A stretch of 64,000 nt of DNA, from positions 372,001 to 436,000 of the forward strand of contig NZ_ARYH01000002.1 of NCBI RefSeq assembly GCF_000685235.1, read 5' to 3'. Positions within the stretch are counted from its first letter, which is position 1. Every line of letters begins with the position of its first letter. Source of the stretch: Hyphomonas adhaerens MHS-3 (GTDB taxonomy: Bacteria > Pseudomonadota > Alphaproteobacteria > Caulobacterales > Hyphomonadaceae). The notes beneath the pieces are model-generated. The model was not told the DNA's origin and did not search any database. It worked only from the letters and a program-made list of their open reading frames with translations. Positions 60,251 to 64,000 of this stretch are shown here, piece by piece. A program made the position numbers and the translations under genes.

Positions 60251-61348
60251 ATGGGCTTCAAATGCGGGATCGTGGGCCTGCCGAATGTTGGCAAATCCAC
60301 GCTTTTTAACGCCCTGACACAAACCGCTGCGGCACAGGCGGCGAACTATCCGTTCTGCACCATCGAGCCGAATGTCGGCGAAGTGGCTGTTCCGGAACCG
60401 CGCCTTGCCGATCTGGCGAAAGTTGCCGGGTCGAAAGAGATCATTCCGGCGCGCATGAACTTTGTCGATATTGCCGGTCTTGTCGAAGGCGCGAGCCAGG
60501 GCGAAGGCCTCGGCAACAAGTTCCTGGCCAATATCCGCGAAACCGACGCCATCATCTATGTGCTGCGCTGCTTCGACAATGACGACATCACCCATGTCCG
60601 CGGCACGATCGACCCGGTCGCCGATTTCGAAGTTGTCGAAACCGAGTTGATGCTGGCCGACCTCGAAAGCCTCGAAAAGCGCAAGCAGAATGTGATCAAG
60701 AAGGCCAATTCCGGTGACAAGGAAGCCAAGGCCCAGGTCGCGCTGATTGATCTTGCCCTCAATGAGCTGAAAGAAGGCCGCCCTGCCCGCCGCGCCGATG
60801 TGCCGGTCGATGACCGCAAGGCCTGGAACATGCTGCAATTGCTGACCTCCAAGCCGATCCTTTTCGTGGCGAATGTGGACGAGGCAAGCGCGGCGACCGG
60901 AAACGACTATTCCAAACGGGTGGAAGAACGCGCAACGGAAGAAGGCGCAGGCTGTGTTGTGATTTCCGCTCAGATCGAAGCCGAACTGGCCATGCTGGAC
61001 GAACCGGACCGGACGGAGTTTCTGGAGACTCTGGGCCTGGAAGAACCCGGTCTGACCCGCCTGATCCACGCGGGGTATGACCTGCTGGAGCTGCAGACCT
61101 ATTTCACCGTCGGCCCGAAGGAAGCCCGCGCCTGGACAATCCGCCGGGGCTGGACGGCGCCGAAGGCCGCTGGCGTCATCCATGGCGACTTTGAAAAAGG
61201 CTTCATCCGTGCTGAGACCATCACCTTCGAGGACTTTATCGCGTGTGGTGGCGAAGCGGGCGCCAAGGAAGCCGGGAAAATGCGCTCCGAAGGCAAGGAA
61301 TACGTGGTTCAGGACGGCGACGTGATGCTGTTCCGTTTCAACGTCTGA
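60251..61348 (+). CDS. ychF: Redox-regulated ATPase YchF (Obg-like)
   Basis: 365 residues, ribosome-associated ATPase of the OLA1/YchF family. G1 loop [15 protein letters not shown] near residue 8, G3 [20 protein letters not shown] (about 71-90), and the modified G4 NVDE in FVANVDEAS (about 205), which gives ATP over GTP preference. C-terminal TGS domain ([20 protein letters not shown]). Start ATG 60251 with AAGGAGG five bases upstream was chosen over an in-frame ATG at 60215. Confidence 0.96.
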   Translation: MGFKCGIVGLPNVGKSTLFNALTQTAAAQAANYPFCTIEPNVGEVAVPEPRLADLAKVAGSKEIIPARMNFVDIAGLVEGASQGEGLGNKFLANIRETDAIIYVLRCFDNDDITHVRGTIDPVADFEVVETELMLADLESLEKRKQNVIKKANSGDKEAKAQVALIDLALNELKEGRPARRADVPVDDRKAWNMLQLLTSKPILFVANVDEASAATGNDYSKRVEERATEEGAGCVVISAQIEAELAMLDEPDRTEFLETLGLEEPGLTRLIHAGYDLLELQTYFTVGPKEARAWTIRRGWTAPKAAGVIHGDFEKGFIRAETITFEDFIACGGEAGAKEAGKMRSEGKEYVVQDGDVMLFRFNV

Positions 61349-61351
61349 GGC

Positions 61352-61377
61352 CTCGCGCCCGTCTCGCCGGGCACGAG
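61352..61377. other. Hairpin after ychF without T-tract
   Basis: CTCG-c-GCCCG, TCTCGC loop, CGGGC-a-CGAG: about nine paired positions with one mismatch. It is four bases after the ychF stop, between convergent genes. It may assist termination, but no run of T follows. Confidence 0.35.
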
Positions 61378-61394
61378 CCGGATGCCGTCAGAAC

Positions 61395-62000
61395 CTAGTC
61401 TTCACTATCCGCCTTTTCATGCAGCGGTGTGAGCGTCCAGGCGAACGCGATGAGCGGCTGGTCCGTATCACGTTCTTCCCACAGGATTTCGGCGATCCGT
61501 TCGATGTATCCGTTGATTTCCCGGAGGGATTCGGCACTTGGCCGGTTGATCAGGCGGAAAAACCCCAGATTGCGTTCCGGTCCCTCCAGCTGTGCATCCG
61601 GGTGTGTCATCCCCTCGACAAAATCCCTGTGCGCCTGCCGGCACACGGCCCCGACCGTCCTGTCGATCGTTTCGAGGTTATCCGGATCAGCCAGAGCCTT
61701 CTGCAGACGTATCCGGGGCGCCCGCGTGGCGTACAGCACTTCAGACCGGCGGTTTGAAATCTGCGTGCCCACCTCAACGACCAGTTCGGCCTTCACCAGC
61801 ATGTCGATGTGATAATAGATCGAAGACGGCTGGCGCCCCATCGACGCCGCCAGCTGCTTGATCGACATCTGCCCGTTCCCGACGAGGTGGTCGACGATAT
61901 CCATCCTTACGGTCGAGGCCATGCATTCCAATTGGTCCTTCCGGAGGACCCAATAAGTATCCTGGTCGTTTGTCTCGCCGCTGCCGTCTGATCCTGCCAT
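61395..62000 (-). CDS. Winged helix-turn-helix transcriptional regulator (ArsR-like)
   Basis: 201 residues. DNA-binding domain at about residues 18-95: ECMASTVRMDIVDHLV, MSIKQLAASMGRQPSSIYYH (recognition helix) and IDMLVKAELVVEVGTQISNRRSEVLYA (wing). The C-terminal half is helical (REINGYIERIAEILWEERDT) and may sense a ligand or dimerise. Divergent from an acyl-CoA dehydrogenase gene; an 18-base palindrome in the shared promoter is a candidate operator. Confidence 0.85.
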   Translation of the reverse strand: MAGSDGSGETNDQDTYWVLRKDQLECMASTVRMDIVDHLVGNGQMSIKQLAASMGRQPSSIYYHIDMLVKAELVVEVGTQISNRRSEVLYATRAPRIRLQKALADPDNLETIDRTVGAVCRQAHRDFVEGMTHPDAQLEGPERNLGFFRLINRPSAESLREINGYIERIAEILWEERDTDQPLIAFAWTLTPLHEKADSED

Positions 62001-62083
62001 GAAAAAAGTACCCTTTTCCGCGAAGATCCTGCGGCCACGCGGCCATTCAGTCTGCGCTCCCCGATAATTCAGATTAACAGCAT

Positions 62084-62101
62084 GTTCCCGACTTCGGGAA
62101 C
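62084..62101. promoter_or_regulatory. Perfect palindrome between regulator and acyl-CoA dehydrogenase genes
   Basis: GTTCCCGA-CT-TCGGGAAC: eight-base arms around two bases. It lies 84 bases upstream of the regulator start and about 120 upstream of the acyl-CoA dehydrogenase start. Four T follow on the plus strand, so a terminator-like hairpin is a weaker alternative. Confidence 0.5.
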
Positions 62102-62219
62102 CTTTTGCCCGCCGGATACCTTCCCCAAGGTCATGAGGTTTGCCGCCTTGCCCGACTCTTTACCTTGTGGCGTTCTGCCGCCCGGAGTCACCGAAATAAG
62201 GTGGCCGGAGGAGCCAAAT

Positions 62220-63386
62220 ATGAGATTTGAACTGGACGAAGAGCACAGAATGCTTGCGGATCTCGTCCAGCGCTTTGTGCGAGACGAGCTGATGCCGCTT
62301 GAAGGCGCCGTGCTCGAGCGCGAAGCCAGCGGACAAGGCGCTTACCTGACGACCGAGGAACGCCAAAGGCTCGACAAGGTATCGAAAGATCTCGGCCTGT
62401 GGAGCCTCGATGCGCCGGAAGATGCTGGCGGCATGGGCATGCCCCACGTGGCCCTTGTGGCCGTCAATGAAGCCCTCGGCTCCACAGTCGCGACCTATAC
62501 GCTTCCACCGGACTCGCCGAACCTTCGCATGCTCATGACGACGGTGAACGAACAGCAGCGCAAGGCCTACCTTGAACCCTACGCCCGGGGTGAAACCATT
62601 TCTGCCATCGGCATATCCGAACCGGGCGCCGGCGCAGATCCATCCGGAATGATCACACGGGCCGTGCGCGACGGTGACGACTGGATCATCAATGGCCGGA
62701 AAATCTGGATCACCCGCGCCGCCGAAGCCGACTTCACGATCCTGATGGCGATCACGGACAAGGAGAAGAAAGCGCGCGGCGGCATGTCGGCTTTTCTGGT
62801 CGACCGCGACGCGCCTGGCTTCAACGTCCTTCGCCGCATCCCGATGCTGGGCGGAGAATTCACCTATGAAGTGACGCTGGAAGACTGCCGGGTTCCGGGG
62901 TGGAAATTGCTGGGCGAAGAAGGCCAGGGCTTCGGTCCGATGCAGGTCCGCCTGGGCACCCGCCGTATGGAGATGGCCGCCTGGTGTATCGGCGCCGCAC
63001 AGCGCGCGCTGGACATGATGCGGGACTATGCGCCCCAGAGAAAAACGTTCGGCCACAAACTGTCGGAACGCCAGTCGATCCAGTGGTGGGTTGCCGATGG
63101 TGCCGCGAAAATCCACGCGGCCCGCCTGATGGCCTATGACTGTGCGTGGAAGATCGATCAGGGCCGCGACGTACGCACCGAGATCTCCATGATCAAATTT
63201 TACGCGACAGAAATGGCGCAGGAAATCATCGACAACGCCATGCAATGTTTCGGTGCGATGGGCATGACCAAGGAAATGCCCCTGCACTTGTTTGCCGGGC
63301 GTATCCGCAACATGCGCATCTATGACGGCCCGTCGGAAGTGCACCGGATGGTCGTCGCCCGAAACCTTATGGATACCCGCCCATGA
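62220..63386 (+). CDS. Acyl-CoA dehydrogenase
   Basis: 388 residues, FAD-dependent. AIGISEPGAGADPSGMITRA (signature 1, about residues 128-147), KIWITRAAEADFTILMA, GTRRMEMAAWCIGAAQRALD, and C-terminal MRIYDGPSEVHRMVVARNLM contain the family features. Start ATG 62220 has GGAGGAG six bases upstream; the frame is open further upstream to 62082 but that extension includes the promoter palindrome. Overlaps the enoyl-CoA hydratase start by four bases (ATGA), so both steps of beta-oxidation are translated together. Confidence 0.93.
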   Translation: MRFELDEEHRMLADLVQRFVRDELMPLEGAVLEREASGQGAYLTTEERQRLDKVSKDLGLWSLDAPEDAGGMGMPHVALVAVNEALGSTVATYTLPPDSPNLRMLMTTVNEQQRKAYLEPYARGETISAIGISEPGAGADPSGMITRAVRDGDDWIINGRKIWITRAAEADFTILMAITDKEKKARGGMSAFLVDRDAPGFNVLRRIPMLGGEFTYEVTLEDCRVPGWKLLGEEGQGFGPMQVRLGTRRMEMAAWCIGAAQRALDMMRDYAPQRKTFGHKLSERQSIQWWVADGAAKIHAARLMAYDCAWKIDQGRDVRTEISMIKFYATEMAQEIIDNAMQCFGAMGMTKEMPLHLFAGRIRNMRIYDGPSEVHRMVVARNLMDTRP

Positions 63387-64000
63387 CCCATACAATCACT
63401 GTGCGCGATGTCGGCCATGTGACCGAGATCGTCTTCTCCAATCCCCCGAACAATCACGCCAATGTGGCTCTGCTGCGCGAAATCGGCGAAACGCTGCTGA
63501 AGCTTGATGACACGCCGGAATGCCGGGCCATCGTGCTCGCGTCTGAGGGCAAGGCCTTCTGCGCGGGGGCGGACCTTGCGAATGACGAACGTGGCGGCGG
63601 GGTCGGCGGATCGGGCGATGACCCGGTGCGTGAATTCTACGATCAGGCCCTGCGCATCTACCAGGCGAAAAAGCCGGTTGTCGCCGCAATCCAGGGGGCT
63701 GCTGTCGGGGCCGGTCTCGGCCTGGCGGTGTCTGCTGACTTCCGGGTTGCCGCGCCAGAGGCACGATTTGTCGCCAATTTCACGCGGCTTGCCTTCCATC
63801 CCGGCTTTGCCCTCAGCGCCACGCTGCCCCGGCTGCTTGGCCCGCAAAAGGCGTCGCTGATGTTGCTGACATCCCGGCGTATCAAGGGAGAGGAAGCCGT
63901 CGCCATGGGCCTCGCCGATGAACTGGCCCCGCTGGCTGAGGTGCGCAACGCGGCTCACAGGCTGGCGGCAGAAATCGCCGAAGGCGGGCCGTTGGGCGTC
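63383..64000 (+). CDS. Enoyl-CoA hydratase/isomerase family protein (partial, 3' end outside window)
   Basis: About 206 residues visible. Crotonase fold: IVFSNPPNNHANVALL (about residues 15-30), oxyanion-hole ASEGKAFCAGADLAND (about 53-68) and AIQGAAVGAGLGLAVSADFR (about 99-118). The catalytic Glu positions of hydratases are not clearly kept (RLAFHPGFALSAT). Acts after the acyl-CoA dehydrogenase encoded upstream. Start overlaps its stop as ATGA. Confidence 0.9.
   Translation, partial: MTHTITVRDVGHVTEIVFSNPPNNHANVALLREIGETLLKLDDTPECRAIVLASEGKAFCAGADLANDERGGGVGGSGDDPVREFYDQALRIYQAKKPVVAAIQGAAVGAGLGLAVSADFRVAAPEARFVANFTRLAFHPGFALSATLPRLLGPQKASLMLLTSRRIKGEEAVAMGLADELAPLAEVRNAAHRLAAEIAEGGPLGV

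Noticed and set aside
62082..62219. N-terminal extension of the second acyl-CoA dehydrogenase
   Set aside because: Covers the promoter palindrome and ribosome site; family start is at 62220.

Overview
The window comes from an alphaproteobacterium, most likely of the Caulobacter/Maricaulales side (Hyphomonadaceae-like). The argument rests on protein content: the cell-pole organiser PopZ and the division-site ATPase MipZ are both present, pilus genes are of the Tad/Cpa type, the AddAB nuclease is of the alphaproteobacterial type, the transhydrogenase is split in three, and popZ, valS, tolC and pcm lie together. DNA is GC-rich with dense, mostly minus-strand operons. No phage, insertion sequence, integrase or CRISPR array is visible; the content is largely chromosomal core.

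Layout. 1-6.7 kb: a Tad pilus secretion operon on the minus strand (cpaB, cpaC, a very small lipoprotein in the cpaD place, cpaE, cpaF, tadB, tadC cut by the window edge), without pilin or prepilin peptidase. 6.9-13.4 kb: threonine/serine dehydratase, galU, a small membrane protein, an SDR oxidoreductase and divergent pntAA-pntAB-pntB. 13.4-20 kb: folP-folB-folK, tRNA-Lys, a lipoprotein, tgt, a thioesterase and an aldehyde dehydrogenase. 20-25 kb: a probably broken small gene, a REP-like inverted repeat, an amidohydrolase, mipZ with an unknown partner, panC and hisC. 25-29 kb: two LacI regulators and a sugar porter. 29-38 kb: DUF3137 protein, GNAT, isoaspartyl peptidase, valS, popZ, tolC, pcm. 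38 kb: tRNA-Cys, a hairpin-terminated unannotated stretch and tRNA-Asn. 38.5-46.2 kb: acyl-CoA and nitronate enzymes, MpaB-like oxygenase, ExoD, sdaA, an FAD monooxygenase and a small zinc protein. 46.3-56.5 kb: an ABC ATPase, then tsaE-amgK-murU-addB-addA-trxA. 56.6-64 kb: ferredoxin reductase and ferredoxin, thioesterase, a TIR protein, ychF, a winged-helix regulator divergent from an acyl-CoA dehydrogenase/enoyl-CoA hydratase pair.

Functionally the window joins surface attachment (Tad), polar and division-plane organisation (PopZ, MipZ), cofactor synthesis (folate, pantothenate), cell-wall recycling (AmgK/MurU), recombinational repair (AddAB) and acyl-CoA catabolism. I see no clear new multi-gene system. 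The best leads are smaller: a Tgt that lacks two of the four zinc ligands, a TIR-domain membrane protein without the usual catalytic glutamate, a truncated CpaD position, GTTAAC-N14-GTTAAC pairs shared by the popZ promoter and an orphan terminator between two tRNAs, mRNA leaders whose structure would cover the start sites of sdaA and the threonine dehydratase gene, and two perfect palindromes in divergent promoter regions.
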